DNA of 33,094 nucleotides from Deltaproteobacteria bacterium (GTDB taxonomy: Bacteria > Desulfobacterota > Binatia > Binatales > Binataceae): contig JAJYYI010000017.1 of NCBI GenBank assembly GCA_021801125.1, positions 1 through 33,094 of the forward strand. The letters are read 5' to 3'. The notes under the pieces are model-generated. The model was not told where the DNA came from, searched no databases, and saw only the letters and a list, made by a program, of their open reading frames with translations. Both the position numbers and the translations under genes were made by a program. Of this stretch, positions 32,646 through 33,094 are shown in pieces. Each line of letters starts with the position of its first letter. The first letter of the stretch is position 1.

Positions 32646-33094
32646 CACGACGGCACTGATGTTGTGATGCGGCTTCGGACCAGATACGAGCGCACCTGGA
32701 GCGCGAACGACGCGAGGAAGTAGTAAATCACGAAGCCCAAAGAGCCGTACACGAAAGCCGGACGCGGCGAGGGAAGCTCAACGACGAGGAGGAAAATCAA
32801 CACCGCCCAGACGGACCCCAGAAACAGGGTCAGACGGCGCAGCGGGACTGTCCGACTCGGATAAATAAACTTGAGCGGGAGAAACTCCATCACGGCAAGC
32901 AGCGTCGCGGCCAGCGCGTTGACCGATGCCTCTTGCCTGAAGCAGAACATGTAAAGCGCGACAACGTTCCAGTACGAAGGGAAGCCACGAAAGTAATAGT
33001 CCGCGGTTTTGGCGTCGCGCCGGCAAAAGCCGTACGCGCTGGCCACCATCACCAGGCCGCCAACGGCAAGCCCCACCCAACCGGCGGGCAACAG
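32645..33094 (-). CDS. C-terminal part of phosphatidylcholine synthase-like protein, cut by window edge
   Basis: Only the last 149 codons are present; the 5' end lies beyond position 33094. The visible part has four hydrophobic segments. The motif TADYYFRGFPSYWNVVALYM and the later FLPLKFIYPSRT match phosphatidylcholine synthase and related CDP-diacylglycerol-dependent transferases, inner-membrane enzymes that join CDP-DAG to choline or a similar alcohol. The catalytic CDP-alcohol motif would be in the missing N-terminal part, so substrate and activity cannot be checked. Its stop overlaps the start of the amidohydrolase-like gene by one base. Confidence 0.7.
   Translation of the reverse strand: MLPAGWVGLAVGGLVMVASAYGFCRRDAKTADYYFRGFPSYWNVVALYMFCFRQEASVNALAATLLAVMEFLPLKFIYPSRTVPLRRLTLFLGSVWAVLIFLLVVELPSPRPAFVYGSLGFVIYYFLASFALQVRSYLVRSRITTSVPS

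Noticed and set aside
1-33094. tRNA, rRNA, tmRNA, SRP RNA, RNase P RNA, CRISPR arrays, insertion sequences
   Set aside because: I looked for T-loop motifs, conserved RNA cores, regularly spaced repeats and transposase motifs and found none that hold up; a covariance-model search would be needed to exclude weak RNAs.

Overview
The window looks like a chromosomal segment of a GC-rich Gram-negative (diderm) bacterium. Evidence for two membranes is the LolA lipoprotein carrier, a Tat-exported MepK/YcbK-type endopeptidase beside an L,D-transpeptidase, and the end of a phosphatidylcholine-synthase-like gene. RNase J together with the FtsK-LolA order, RimO and S21 fits a deltaproteobacterium-like or Binatota-like lineage, but the taxonomic call is inference. 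No tRNA, rRNA, CRISPR array, insertion sequence or phage gene was recognised.

Layout. (1) 494-8378, plus strand: central carbon block. PEP synthase is followed by a very tight operon: AMP-forming acetyl-CoA synthetase, pyruvate-dehydrogenase-type E1 alpha, E1 beta, E2 and a small acyl carrier protein. All five operon genes overlap by 1-4 bases, and no E3 is present. (2) 8379-8941: non-coding stretch rich in palindromes and hairpins. (3) 8942-10291: metal-dependent amidohydrolase. (4) 10930-16079, minus strand: flavin-reductase-like protein, MepK-like endopeptidase overlapping a LysM L,D-transpeptidase, a possible 43-residue basic micro-ORF, and a one-carbon pair (FTCD/Fch-type cyclohydrolase and formate-THF ligase). 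(5) 16080-18020: gene-poor stretch holding one ribbon-helix-helix gene with a good promoter, and a doubtful broken reading frame. (6) 18021-22222: DksA/TraR protein, YbaK-type deacylase interrupted by an amber codon, CvpA, S21, an SDR oxidoreductase and SSB. (7) 22462-30743, plus strand: RNase J, FtsK, LolA, RimO, a second DksA/TraR protein and an Mrp-type ATPase. (8) 30876-33094, minus strand: two-domain N-formylglutamate-amidohydrolase-like protein coupled to the truncated phosphatidylcholine-synthase-like gene.

How the genes work together. The first block governs the acetate/pyruvate/PEP/acetyl-CoA node. Acs activates acetate, PDH oxidises pyruvate and PpsA returns pyruvate to PEP. The role of the co-translated ACP is the main open question. 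Fhs plus the cyclohydrolase carry formate to methenyl-THF. MepK and the transpeptidase cut and make L,D (3-3) peptidoglycan cross-links. The block 22462-30743 is housekeeping: RNA decay, chromosome segregation, lipoprotein sorting, ribosomal S12 modification, transcription control and Fe-S delivery.

Best leads: the PDH-ACP operon; the single in-frame TGA between fhs and the cyclohydrolase; the amber-interrupted deacylase; the unassigned C-terminal half of the amidohydrolase-like protein; and the hairpin-rich region at 8.4-8.9 kb.
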